Source: Paracoccus ravus (GTDB lineage: Bacteria > Pseudomonadota > Alphaproteobacteria > Rhodobacterales > Rhodobacteraceae). Taken from it: DNA of 64,000 bases. A program made the translations under genes and the position numbers. The DNA lies in NCBI RefSeq assembly GCF_004522175.1, contig NZ_SDEB01000006.1, forward strand, positions 124,001 to 188,000, in the 5' to 3' direction. Of this stretch, positions 54,752-63,482 are shown one piece after another; position 1 is the stretch's first letter; the number at the start of each line of letters is the position of its first letter. Under the pieces are notes generated by a model that worked only from the letters and a program-made list of their open reading frames with translations, was not told the origin of the DNA and searched no databases.

Positions 54752-54790
54752 AGGGCGCGGGCCAGAGACACCTGCGCCCTTTCGTATTTT
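54752..54790 (+). terminator. Terminator-like hairpin after the small frame
   Basis: AGGGCGC (54752-54758) pairs with GCGCCCT (54774-54780), followed by TTCGTATTTT. The loop is 15 bases. It points rightward, towards the end of leftward putA, so it could also limit antisense read-through into putA. Confidence 0.5.
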
Positions 54791-54828
54791 CCGGGCGCCG
54801 CAGCCAAGCCACGGCGCCAGATGTCGGA

Positions 54829-57800
54829 TCAGCCCGCCAGCAGCGCGGCGTTGCCGCCCGCCGCCGTGGTATCGACGCAAAGGTGACGCTCATGCAGCAC
54901 ATGCGCGGCATCGGGCATGGCGCAGATCAGCGGCCGGATCGGGCCGTCCATCTTGGCCAGTGCCTCGGCAAGGGCGCGGCCTTTGTCGGCATTGCCCCAC
55001 CACAGCACCGCCGAGGCATCGACCTTGCCCGAAAGCACCGCCTGCTCGCTGCCGGTGGCCGCCTCGCCGCCCAGCGCTCGGACCGCCGCGACCTGCGCCG
55101 CGCGATCGGCCTCGCTCGGGCCGAGGCACAGGATGGTCGGACGCGCGCTGATCAGCAGGCGGTTCATCTCGCCGGTCGGGCCGGGCATGAACTGCTCGGC
55201 CTCGGGGGCCTTGAGCGCGGTCGCCTCGGTCGCCGGGGCGTAGAAGCGGTTCAGGTAAAGCGGACCGCCCGCTTTCGGACCCGTGCCCGAGAGCCCTTCG
55301 CCGCCAAAAGGCTGCGAGCCCACGACCGCGCCGATCTGGTTGCGGTTGACATAGATATTGCCGGCATGGATCGCCTGCGAGACTTCCTGCACGCGCGCGT
55401 CGATGCGGGTATGCAGGCCGAAGGTCAGGCCGTAGCCGCGGGCGTTGATCGCATCGACCACGGCCGGGATCTCGCCCGCCGCGAAGGTCGCGACATGCAG
55501 GACCGGGCCGAAGATCTCGCGCTCGAGGTCGTCGATGCCATTCACGGTCAGCATGGTCGGCGCGATGAAATGGCCACCTTGCGGGGCTTCCAGCGCATAG
55601 GCCACGCGGGCGCGCTTCTGCGCCAGGTAGGACTTGATGCCCTCTTGCGCCTCGGCATCGATCACCGGGCCGACATCGGTGGTGACCTCCCACGGATTGC
55701 CGACGGTCAACTCGTCCATCGCGCCTTTGATCATCTCGATCAGATGGGGGGCGATATCTTCTTGCACATACAGGCAGCGCAGCGCCGAGCAGCGCTGGCC
55801 GGCCGAGCGGAAGGCCGAGTTCACCACGTCACGCACCGCCTGTTCCGGCAGCGCGGTCGAATCGACGATCATCGCGTTCAGGCCGCCGGTCTCGGCGATC
55901 AGCGGCGTGCCGGGGGCCATGTTGGCGGCCATGGCGCGGGCGATGATGCGCGCGGTATCGGTCGAGCCGGTGAAGACCACGCCCTTGATGCGCGCATCCG
56001 AGGTCAGCGCCGCGCCGACCGAGGCGCCCTGCCCCGGCAGCAATTGCAGCGCGGCGGCGGGAACGCCGGCCTCGTGCAGCAGGCGCACGGCGATGGCGGC
56101 GATGACCGGGGTCTGCTCGGCGGGTTTCGCCAGCACCGCGTTGCCTGCCATCAGCGCGGCCGCGATCTGGCCGGTGAAGATCGCCAGCGGGAAGTTCCAC
56201 GGGCTGATCGCAACGATGCGGCCACGCGGCGCACGCGCGTCACGCTCGCCTTCGGCGGCATAGTAGCGCAGGAAGTCCACCGCCTCGCGCAGTTCGCCCA
56301 CCGCGTCGGGCAGGGTCTTGCCTGCCTCGCGGGCGAGCGCCGCGAAGATCGGGCCGAAATTCGCCTCGTAGAGATCAGCGGCGCGGCGCAGCACGGCGGC
56401 GCGCTCGGCCGGAGCGGCATCCCAGTCGCGGGCATCGGTGATCGCCTGCGCCGCGGTCGCGGCATCGGCCTCGGTGACCCGGGCGACGGTTTCGCCGGTG
56501 GCGGGGTTCGTGACGTCGAAGCTCTCGCCCGAGGGGGCCGAGACGGTGATCGGGGCGGCATCGGGCAGCGCCACGTCGCGCGCGGCGTCGATGCGGGCCA
56601 GCACCGCCGGATCGCTCAGGTCGAAGCCTTGCGAGTTCGGACGGCCCGCGCCGAAGATCGCGTCCGGGGTCACGAGACTTGCCGGAGCCTTGGCACCTGC
56701 CAAAGCGGCGAAGGGGTCTTGCGCCACGTCCTCGGGGGCGATCGACTCGTCGACGATCTGGTTCACGAAGGACGAGTTCGCGCCGTTTTCCAGCAGGCGG
56801 CGGACCAGATAGGCCAAGAGGTCGCGATGCGCGCCGACCGGGGCATAGATGCGGCAGCGGCCCTCATTCTCGCGCAGGACGATGTCATGCAGGCGCTCGC
56901 CCATGCCATGCAGGCGCTGGAATTCATATTCGATGCCCTTGGCCATTTCCAGCACGGCGGCGACGGTATGGGCGTTATGCGTCGCGAATTGCGGGTAGAT
57001 GCGGTCGGCATAGCCGATCAGCTTCTTGGCATTGGCAATGTAGCTCACATCGGTCGCGATCTTCGAGGTGAAAAGCGGGAAGCCCGGGAAGCCCTCGACC
57101 TGGGCGCGCTTGATCTCGCTGTCCCAATAGGCGCCCTTGACGAGACGCACCATGATCTTGCGGTCCAGACGGGTCGCGAGTTCATAAAGCCAGTCGATGA
57201 CCAGACCGGCGCGCTTGCCATAGGCCTGCACGACGATGCCGAAACCGTCCCAGCCTGCCAGCGAAGGATCGGCCATGACGGCCTCGATCACCTTCATCGA
57301 CAGGGTCAGGCGGTCCTGCTCTTCGGCGTCGATATTCATGCCCATGCCGCCAGCCTTGGCTTCTTGGGCGAGTTTCAGCACGACCGGAACCAGTTCCGCC
57401 ATGACGCGGGCCTCTTGGGCCACTTCGTAACGCGGATGCAGCGCCGAAAGCTTGATCGAGATGCCCGGGTTGAGCTGCACCGAGCCCTTGTCGCAGGCCT
57501 TGGCGATGGCGGCGATGGCGTCGGAATACGAGCGGGCATAGCGTGCGGCGTCCTCGCCGGTCATCGCGGCCTCGCCCAGCATGTCATAGCTGTAGGTGAA
57601 GCCCAGCTTCTCGCGTTCCTTGGCGTTGGTCAGGGCCTTGGTGATGGTCTCGCCCAGAACGAACTGGCGGCCCATTTCCTTCATGGCGCGGCCGACGGCG
57701 GCGCGGATCACCGGCTCGCCGAGGCGGCGGACGGCGCCGCGCAGGGTGCCCGCGATGCCGCCCTGGCTGTCATCCAGCACCTTGCCGGTCAGCATCAAGG

Positions 57801-58161
57801 CCCAGGTCGAGGCATTGACCAGCGAGGACGAGGCCTCGCCGAGATGCTTGCCCCAGTCCGAGGGCGCGATCTTGTCCTCGATCAGCGCGTCGATGGTGTC
57901 GCGGTCGGGCACGCGCAGCATGGCCTCGGCGAGGCACATCAGCGCGACGCCCTCGCGGGTGGACAAGCCGTATTCCGCCAGGAAATGCTCCATCATGGTG
58001 GGGCGGGCTTCGCTGCGGATGCGGCTGACGAGCAGCGCGGCGCGGTTCGAAATCGCGGCGCGGGCAGCCTCGTCCAGCGCGGTCTCGGCAACGAGCCGGT
58101 CCAGCAGATCCTGCTCGGGCTGGAATTTGCTGTCGGGGCCAAGATCGGAAAGCTGGGTCAT
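54829..58161 (-). CDS. putA: Bifunctional proline dehydrogenase / L-glutamate gamma-semialdehyde dehydrogenase
   Basis: A 1110-residue enzyme that oxidises proline to glutamate in two channelled steps. The proline dehydrogenase barrel (about 150-450) has GGMGMNIDAEEQDRL, VKGAYWDSEIKRAQ and YPQFATHNAHTV. The aldehyde dehydrogenase (about 530-990) has ISPWNFPLAIFTGQIAAAL, the glutamate in AETGGLNAMIV (about 757) and the cysteine in SAGQRCSALRCLYV (about 790). A C-terminal domain of about 110 residues follows. There is no N-terminal ribbon-helix-helix DNA-binding domain, so, unlike E. coli PutA, it cannot repress itself; a divergent Lrp-type gene is the likely regulator. Confidence 0.97.
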   Translation of the reverse strand: MTQLSDLGPDSKFQPEQDLLDRLVAETALDEAARAAISNRAALLVSRIRSEARPTMMEHFLAEYGLSTREGVALMCLAEAMLRVPDRDTIDALIEDKIAPSDWGKHLGEASSSLVNASTWALMLTGKVLDDSQGGIAGTLRGAVRRLGEPVIRAAVGRAMKEMGRQFVLGETITKALTNAKEREKLGFTYSYDMLGEAAMTGEDAARYARSYSDAIAAIAKACDKGSVQLNPGISIKLSALHPRYEVAQEARVMAELVPVVLKLAQEAKAGGMGMNIDAEEQDRLTLSMKVIEAVMADPSLAGWDGFGIVVQAYGKRAGLVIDWLYELATRLDRKIMVRLVKGAYWDSEIKRAQVEGFPGFPLFTSKIATDVSYIANAKKLIGYADRIYPQFATHNAHTVAAVLEMAKGIEYEFQRLHGMGERLHDIVLRENEGRCRIYAPVGAHRDLLAYLVRRLLENGANSSFVNQIVDESIAPEDVAQDPFAALAGAKAPASLVTPDAIFGAGRPNSQGFDLSDPAVLARIDAARDVALPDAAPITVSAPSGESFDVTNPATGETVARVTEADAATAAQAITDARDWDAAPAERAAVLRRAADLYEANFGPIFAALAREAGKTLPDAVGELREAVDFLRYYAAEGERDARAPRGRIVAISPWNFPLAIFTGQIAAALMAGNAVLAKPAEQTPVIAAIAVRLLHEAGVPAAALQLLPGQGASVGAALTSDARIKGVVFTGSTDTARIIARAMAANMAPGTPLIAETGGLNAMIVDSTALPEQAVRDVVNSAFRSAGQRCSALRCLYVQEDIAPHLIEMIKGAMDELTVGNPWEVTTDVGPVIDAEAQEGIKSYLAQKRARVAYALEAPQGGHFIAPTMLTVNGIDDLEREIFGPVLHVATFAAGEIPAVVDAINARGYGLTFGLHTRIDARVQEVSQAIHAGNIYVNRNQIGAVVGSQPFGGEGLSGTGPKAGGPLYLNRFYAPATEATALKAPEAEQFMPGPTGEMNRLLISARPTILCLGPSEADRAAQVAAVRALGGEAATGSEQAVLSGKVDASAVLWWGNADKGRALAEALAKMDGPIRPLICAMPDAAHVLHERHLCVDTTAAGGNAALLAG

Positions 58162-58232
58162 GGGCGGAATCTCCTGATAGTTGTCGGCTGCATACCGTCA
58201 ACGACGTGGACGATGTGACCAAACTGTGTTAG

Positions 58233-58248
58233 ATGATTAGACGATCAT
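58233..58248. promoter_or_regulatory. Palindrome in the putA-putR divergent region
   Basis: ATGAT-TAGACG-ATCAT is a perfect dyad in an AT-richer part of the 113-bp region between putA and the Lrp-type gene, ending 26 bp before the latter's start. It is a candidate Lrp-type operator. Confidence 0.4.
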
Positions 58249-58274
58249 AACATATTTTGGCGGTCTGATAGATA

Positions 58275-58739
58275 ATGGACGACATTCTGGACGCGACCAA
58301 CATGAAGATCCTGCGCGAACTGGTCGCCAATGCGCGCATTCCGATCACCGAGCTTGCGCGCAAAGTGGGCCTGTCCAAGACACCGGTGGCCTTGCGCATC
58401 AAGCAGATGGAGGAAATGGGCCTGATCACCGGCTATCGCGCGATCCTGTCGCCTCTGCAACTGGGCCTGACCCATGTCACCTATGTCGAAGTGCGCCTGT
58501 CCGATACAAGGCAGAAGGCGCTTGAGGCGTTCAACGAGGCCGTCCGCGCCATCCCCGAGATCGAGGAATGCTATATGATCGCGGGGGGATTCGACTATCT
58601 GCTCAAGGTCCGTTCCAAGGACATGGCGGGCTATCGCCGGATCATGGCGGAAAAGATCTCTTCCTTGCCCCATATCCATGCCACGACGAGCTATGTCTCG
58701 ATGGAAGCCGTGGTCGAGCAGAACTGGACCGAGCTTTAG
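58275..58739 (+). CDS. putR: Lrp/AsnC-family regulator, probably PutR
   Basis: A 154-residue regulator with an N-terminal helix-turn-helix (ATNMKILRELVANARIPITELARKVGLSKTPVALRIKQMEEMGLI) and a RAM effector domain (about 65-150). In Rhodobacter and Agrobacterium the gene divergent to putA is PutR, an Lrp-type activator responding to proline. That assignment rests on the arrangement here. Confidence 0.85.
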   Translation: MDDILDATNMKILRELVANARIPITELARKVGLSKTPVALRIKQMEEMGLITGYRAILSPLQLGLTHVTYVEVRLSDTRQKALEAFNEAVRAIPEIEECYMIAGGFDYLLKVRSKDMAGYRRIMAEKISSLPHIHATTSYVSMEAVVEQNWTEL

Positions 58740-58792
58740 CCGCGCCATGCCCCGACAGGCGGCGGCGCTAGAGAGGGGCCAAAGGGGGCCGC

Positions 58793-59668
58793 ATGGATTT
58801 CAAATGGCTTGAAGATTTCCTGACGCTGGCCGAGACGCGCAGCTTCTCGCGCTCGGCCGAGCTGCGCAGCGTGACGCAAAGCGCCTTCAGCCGCCGGATC
58901 CGCGCGCTCGAGGAATGGATCGGCACTGATCTTCTGTCGCGCGACAGCTACCCGGTCAGCCTGACCCCCGAGGGCGTGCTGTTTCGCGAGACCGCCGAAG
59001 AGGCCGTGCGCATGCTCAATGCCCGCCGCGCCGAGTTCCGCGACCAGTCCCGCGCGCGCGGCGGCGAGATCTCTTTTCTGTCGCTCCACAGCCTCAGCGT
59101 GACCTTCCTGCCGGGCTGGCTGATGCGGCTGAAATCGGCGGCCGGGCAGATGACCAGCCGTGTGAAGCCCGAGAATTTCGACCGCTGCATCGAGGCGCTC
59201 AGCGAGGGCGGCTATGACTTTTTCCTGACCTATGCCCATCCCGGCGTGAATATCGCGCTCGACCCCGAGCGCTATCCGCATCTCGTCGTCGGAAAGGACA
59301 GCCTGGTCGCAGTGGTCCGCCCCGGCTGGCCCAGAGAATGGCTGTCCGAGGGAATGCCGCTTTTGCAATATTCGCGCGGCTCTTTCCTGAACCAGATGAC
59401 CCGGATCGCCCAAGGCCAGCCCGGCGCGCCCAAGGTCTATGTCGCCCATATCGACGAGGCATCCATGGCAGAGGCGATGAAAAGCATGGCCATCGCGGGC
59501 CATGGCGTCGTCTGGCTGCCGCGCCTGCTGGTCGAACCCGAAATCGCGGCGGGGCGATTGGAGGTCGTGGCGCCCGAACTGCCCATGCAGATCCGGCTCT
59601 ACCGCAATCCCCTGCGCGGGCGCGGCCTGACCGGACGGGTCTGGCAGGCGGTCGAAAGCCTGGCTTGA
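58793..59668 (+). CDS. LysR-family regulator
   Basis: A 291-residue transcription factor. The winged helix-turn-helix is in MDFKWLEDFLTLAETRSFSRSAE to SAFSRRIRALEEWIGTDLL, followed by an effector domain to the C-terminus. The N-terminal wording resembles the HypT/YjiE group, which responds to hypochlorite in E. coli, but this is a weak guess. It follows putR by 53 bp and may be co-transcribed; no obvious target gene is divergent to it. Confidence 0.85.
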   Translation: MDFKWLEDFLTLAETRSFSRSAELRSVTQSAFSRRIRALEEWIGTDLLSRDSYPVSLTPEGVLFRETAEEAVRMLNARRAEFRDQSRARGGEISFLSLHSLSVTFLPGWLMRLKSAAGQMTSRVKPENFDRCIEALSEGGYDFFLTYAHPGVNIALDPERYPHLVVGKDSLVAVVRPGWPREWLSEGMPLLQYSRGSFLNQMTRIAQGQPGAPKVYVAHIDEASMAEAMKSMAIAGHGVVWLPRLLVEPEIAAGRLEVVAPELPMQIRLYRNPLRGRGLTGRVWQAVESLA

Positions 59669-59719
59669 AAGCAGCCCTGCCCGGATCACGGCATTTCCGG
59701 ATCCGGGATCCGGCAAGCA

Positions 59720-59748
59720 TTGACTTCGCCCCTGTCAGCGCCATTAAC
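59720..59748 (+). promoter_or_regulatory. Candidate promoter of the glycosyltransferase-sulfotransferase unit
   Basis: TTGACT (59720-59725) is followed by an ATTAAC/TTAACT element at 59743-59749, 17-18 bp on. The first 17 bases match the rpsD promoter region at 16 positions, differing only in the eighth base. It is 42 bp before the glycosyltransferase start. Confidence 0.45.
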
Positions 59749-59790
59749 TTTTGGCGAAGTACCTGGTCACTGGGCAAGCCGAGGATATCG

Positions 59791-60891
59791 ATGAAAGACG
59801 TCAGCATAATCTTCGTGATCGACCCGCCGAAGCTCGTCACCGATGGCGTGCTTCTTCTCGCATCCATCCGCCGGCACATGCCCGATATCGAGGTGATCGG
59901 TTACTGCCCGCAGGAAAAAGCCGAGACCATGCCCGCGCAGGTCAGCGAATATTTCGCCGCGAACAACGCTGAAATCCGCTTCATCGACGCGCAGGACAAA
60001 TTCTCTCCGCCCTATCCGCATGGCAACAAGCTTCTGGCATGCGCGGCACCGCGGGACACGAAATTCACCCTTTTCCTCGATACCGACATCGTTTTGTGGC
60101 AGCCCTTCGATCCGGCCGAGATCTTTGCCGAAAACACGGTTTCCGCCGCGCCGGAAGGGGTGATGACCTGGGGCAAGCCGAAGGAGAACTGGCCGCTCGT
60201 CTACGGCATGTTCGACCTTCCTGTTCCGGAGGAAACCGTTCAACTGGCGCGAAGCAACGCCAAATCCCTGCCCTACTTCAATGCAGGCGTGGTGGGTTTT
60301 CCGAATGTCCCGGTGGCGGGCTTTCCGAGCTTCGGCGCATTGTGGCTGGATACGGCGCAGCAGATCGACGCCAATGAAGAGGTTCCGACCCGTCGGCCCT
60401 GGGTCGACCAGATCGCCATGCCGGTCGCCATCGCCCGCGCGGGATGGGCCTATAAACCGCTGGAAAAGCGCTGGAACCTGTCTCTCTCGCGCAATATCGG
60501 CGACGCCCTTGTCACCGAGAAGGACCATGAAAAGGCCGCCAAGACGATCGACAAGATGAACGCGGTCGATGCCGTCATCCTGCATTATCACGCGTCGAAA
60601 TTCATCTACGGGACGCGCTACGAAGGCTATTTCGAGGATCTCGCGCAGGAATTCACCTGCTTTTCCAAGCTTGAGGACCTGACCCAGAGAAAGCCGCTCA
60701 AGAAGACCGGCGCACTCAAGGAAATCAAGCAGAAGATCAAGGAAATCAAGTCCGTGCCCCGAAAGGAACGGACGGACGAGCAGCGAAGCGAATTTGCCGC
60801 GATCCGCGCCAAGCGGAAAAAGATCAGGAATCGCGTGACGCCGCCCTCATTCGAGGCCTGGCCTGACTCGATCCTGCCGGCGGAAAAATGA
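59791..60891 (+). CDS. Glycosyltransferase-like protein (GT-A type)
   Basis: A 366-residue cytosolic protein with features of nucleotide-sugar transferases. It begins with a Rossmann-like strand (VSIIFVIDPP), has a D-x-D motif in FTLFLDTDIVLW (about residue 96), and later PYFNAGVVGFPN and RPWVDQIAMPVAIARAG, the pattern of GT8-like or related families. The last 70 residues are lysine/arginine-rich and helical (GALKEIKQKIKEIKS, IRAKRKKIRNR), possibly for contact with nucleic acid or membrane. The stop overlaps the next gene. Substrate is unknown. Confidence 0.65.
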   Translation: MKDVSIIFVIDPPKLVTDGVLLLASIRRHMPDIEVIGYCPQEKAETMPAQVSEYFAANNAEIRFIDAQDKFSPPYPHGNKLLACAAPRDTKFTLFLDTDIVLWQPFDPAEIFAENTVSAAPEGVMTWGKPKENWPLVYGMFDLPVPEETVQLARSNAKSLPYFNAGVVGFPNVPVAGFPSFGALWLDTAQQIDANEEVPTRRPWVDQIAMPVAIARAGWAYKPLEKRWNLSLSRNIGDALVTEKDHEKAAKTIDKMNAVDAVILHYHASKFIYGTRYEGYFEDLAQEFTCFSKLEDLTQRKPLKKTGALKEIKQKIKEIKSVPRKERTDEQRSEFAAIRAKRKKIRNRVTPPSFEAWPDSILPAEK

Positions 60892-61805
60892 TGCGGGTCG
60901 TCCTTCATCCCGGTCCGCACAAGACCGCCACGACCATGGTGCAATCTGCGCTCAAGGCGAGTCTGGGCGGGCGTGTCATCGAGGGCAACGGCGATGCGCG
61001 GCATCTTCCGGGGCTGGACGAAGAGTTCCGCGCGGTTCGCTGGGCCTTTGTCGGGCTGAACAACAACCCGACGGGCAAGCGCGTCTCGAGTGCCAGCGGG
61101 CTGTTGCGGGAGTTCGTCGCCAAGGCCGAGGAACGGGGCGTGGCCAATCTGGTCATGTCGGATGAGAATTTCCTTGGCCATCCGCCCAGTTTCTTTGTCT
61201 TTCGGCATGGCGAGGCACGCTACTACCGTCACAATATCGCGACCGCCGAAGCCATTGCCGAGGCGCTGTCTGGCCGTGATGTCGAGGTCCTGTTCACCAC
61301 GCGCAAGCAGGAGACGCTTTTTTCCAGCCATTACATGGACGGAATCCGCTGGATCCGGCTGGACATGGATCTTGACGAGTTCTGGGAGGTGCTGCGGAAC
61401 GAAGGCATTCCCGCCCTGCGCTTCGACCGCCTGATTGCGCCATGGCGCGAGATTTTCGGAGCGACGAACGTCTCCTGCCTCAGTTATGAACTGCTTCTGA
61501 AATCGCCCGATACGTTCATGGCCGAGATCACCAGACGCTTTCATCTGCCCGAGGGCAGCCTGACCCTGCCCGAGGAACGCGTCAACAGTTCGATGCCGGG
61601 TTTCAAGATCCAGCTCTCGCGCCAGCTTTTCCGTGACATCTCATCCGGCAAAAAGGACCGCAAGCTCGCACGCCGCGAATTGCTGCGCGCGGATCCCCTG
61701 GCCGGGCAGGAGGACATCCCCCGGCCCCGCCTGAGCAGCGCCAGCATCGACCAGATCCGCGCCGCATTTCAGGACGATATCTCCTATCAGGAAAGCGTCC
61801 ATTGA
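60888..61805 (+). CDS. Sulfotransferase-like P-loop protein
   Basis: A 305-residue protein. The N-terminal HPGPHKTATTMVQSAL is the phosphosulfate-binding loop type seen in PAPS-dependent sulfotransferases and in related HKTGTT-type bacterial proteins. VLFTTRKQETLFSSHYMDGI (about 140) could be the second PAPS-binding region with its arginine and serine. SLSYELLLKSP-like text (CLSYELLLKSPDTFMAEI) is also seen in this family. It overlaps the upstream gene by 4 bp, so the two are translated together. Substrate is unknown; sulfation of a glycan is one possibility. Confidence 0.7.
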   Translation: MMRVVLHPGPHKTATTMVQSALKASLGGRVIEGNGDARHLPGLDEEFRAVRWAFVGLNNNPTGKRVSSASGLLREFVAKAEERGVANLVMSDENFLGHPPSFFVFRHGEARYYRHNIATAEAIAEALSGRDVEVLFTTRKQETLFSSHYMDGIRWIRLDMDLDEFWEVLRNEGIPALRFDRLIAPWREIFGATNVSCLSYELLLKSPDTFMAEITRRFHLPEGSLTLPEERVNSSMPGFKIQLSRQLFRDISSGKKDRKLARRELLRADPLAGQEDIPRPRLSSASIDQIRAAFQDDISYQESVH

Positions 61806-61826
61806 CGTCGAGGGTGGCCCACGCAA

Positions 61827-61880
61827 GTTATTCCAAATGCGAATAACCCAGCGCAACTTGGCATTGGAACTTGGCGCTGG
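61827..61880. other. Inverted and direct repeats after the sulfotransferase gene
   Basis: GTTATTC/GAATAAC (61827-61833 with 61841-61847) is directly followed by CCAGCGC/GCGCTGG (61848-61854 with 61874-61880), whose loop holds AACTTGGC twice. No T-run. The pair may be a weak terminator, or regulatory sites upstream of aspA. Confidence 0.4.
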
Positions 61881-62009
61881 GGCGACCTAGATCGCTGCGG
61901 CAAGGGGCGAAAAGCTCCGGAAAACCTGTTAAGATACAATCCTGAAACCTGCCATTCCTGGAAGGGTCCCGCATCACGCGGGCTCATCGGGCATGCAGTC
62001 GAGGTGAAC

Positions 62010-63416
62010 ATGACCAAGACCCGCATCGAACATGATTTGCTTGGCGATCGCGAGATCCCTGCCGAGGCTTACTGGGGTGTCCACACCCTGCGCGCGGTTG
62101 AAAACTTTCCGATCACCGGCCGTCAGGTTGGCGAGATCCCGGAACTCGTGCGTGCGCTCGCCGCCATCAAGCAGGCCGCCGCGCTGGCCAATGCCGATCT
62201 GGGCCTGCTTTCGCCCGAGCGCCGCGATGCCATCGTCGCCGCCTGCGAGGAAATCCGCGCCGGAAAGCTGCATGACCAATTCGTCGTCGACCAGATCCAG
62301 GGCGGCGCGGGCACGTCGACCAACATGAACGCCAATGAGGTCATCGCGAACCGCGCGTTGGAAATCATGGGTCACCAGAAGGGTGAGTTCAAATACCTGC
62401 ACCCGAATGAACATGTGAACATGAGCCAGTCGACCAATGACGTCTATCCGACGGCTTTGCGTCTGGCCTCGTGGAAGGGTCTGCAAAAGCTGATCCGGCA
62501 ACTGGCATCGCTGCGCGGTACCTTCGAGGAAAAGGGCGCCGAGTTCAACGACATCCTGAAGATGGGCCGCACCCAGCTTCAGGAAGCCGTGCCGATGACG
62601 CTCGGTCAGGAATTCAACGCCTTCGCCATCACCATCGGTGAGGATGAGCAGCGTCTGGCCGAGGCAGCGGGGCTGATCTGCGAGATCAACCTTGGCGCCA
62701 CCGCCATTGGCACCGGCATCACCGCCCATCCGGAATATGCCGAGCGCGTCCGCGCCCGTCTGGCCGAAATCACCGTGATCCCGGTCGTCACCGCCGCCGA
62801 CCTTGTGGAAGCAACGCAGGATTGCGGCGCCTTCGTGCAGACCTCGGGCGTGCTGAAGCGCGTCGCGGTCAAGATCTCGAAGATCTGCAACGACCTTCGT
62901 CTGCTGTCTTCGGGCCCGCGCGCCGGCTTCAACGAGATCAACCTGCCCGCCATGCAGGCCGGTTCCTCGATCATGCCGGGCAAAGTGAACCCGGTGATCC
63001 CGGAAGTGATGAACCAGATCTGCTTCGAGGTCATCGGCAACGATGTCACCATCACTATGGCAGCCGAGGGTGGCCAACTGCAGTTGAACGCCTTTGAACC
63101 GGTCATCGCCTATTCGATGTTCCGCTCCGTCGATCACCTGGTTGCCGGTCTCGATACGCTGGAAAAGAACTGCGTCCGTGGCATCACCGCCAATCGCGAC
63201 GTGCTGAAGGAAACCGTGCGCCGCTCGATCGGCATCGTCACCGCGCTGAACCCCTATATTGGTTACGCGGCGGCGACCGAAGTCGCGACCGAGGCCCATC
63301 TGACGGGGCGCGGCGTCTATGAGCTTGTCCTTGAAAAGGGCCTGCTGCCGAAAGAGCGTCTCGATGAGATCCTGCGCCCCGAAGTGCTGACCCGCCCCGT
63401 CCTCTTCGTCGCATAA
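62010..63416 (+). CDS. aspA: Aspartate ammonia-lyase
   Basis: A 468-residue enzyme of the fumarase/aspartase superfamily that deaminates aspartate to fumarate. Motifs are GGAGTSTNMNANEVIANRA, the catalytic TGITAH-like GTGITAHPEYAERV and the flexible SS loop GSSIMPGKVNPVIPEVMNQI. The last distinguishes the superfamily; aspartase rather than fumarase C is favoured by RIEHDLLGDREIPAEAYWGVHT. The ATG at 62010 is preceded by GAGG; a GTG two codons up is possible. Confidence 0.95.
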   Translation: MTKTRIEHDLLGDREIPAEAYWGVHTLRAVENFPITGRQVGEIPELVRALAAIKQAAALANADLGLLSPERRDAIVAACEEIRAGKLHDQFVVDQIQGGAGTSTNMNANEVIANRALEIMGHQKGEFKYLHPNEHVNMSQSTNDVYPTALRLASWKGLQKLIRQLASLRGTFEEKGAEFNDILKMGRTQLQEAVPMTLGQEFNAFAITIGEDEQRLAEAAGLICEINLGATAIGTGITAHPEYAERVRARLAEITVIPVVTAADLVEATQDCGAFVQTSGVLKRVAVKISKICNDLRLLSSGPRAGFNEINLPAMQAGSSIMPGKVNPVIPEVMNQICFEVIGNDVTITMAAEGGQLQLNAFEPVIAYSMFRSVDHLVAGLDTLEKNCVRGITANRDVLKETVRRSIGIVTALNPYIGYAAATEVATEAHLTGRGVYELVLEKGLLPKERLDEILRPEVLTRPVLFVA

Positions 63417-63446
63417 GGCGCAACGAAATCCCCTGCCCCCAGGGGA

Positions 63447-63482
63447 AAAGCGGCCCCGGCTGAGATCAGCCGGGGTCGCTTT
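63447..63482. terminator. Bidirectional terminator shared by aspA and the LysR gene
   Basis: AAAGCGGCCCCGGCTGA (63447-63463) pairs with 63466-63482 (one G-U pair, very tight loop), about 15 effective base pairs, with T residues following on the plus strand and TTTT-like text on the minus strand. The right arm consists of the last codons and stop of the leftward LysR gene. Confidence 0.75.

Noticed and set aside
54616..58218. A 1200-codon rightward open frame opposite putA
   Set aside because: It mirrors the codon phase of putA in GC-rich DNA, has no recognisable domain and is rich in R, G, A, H, D; putA is certain.
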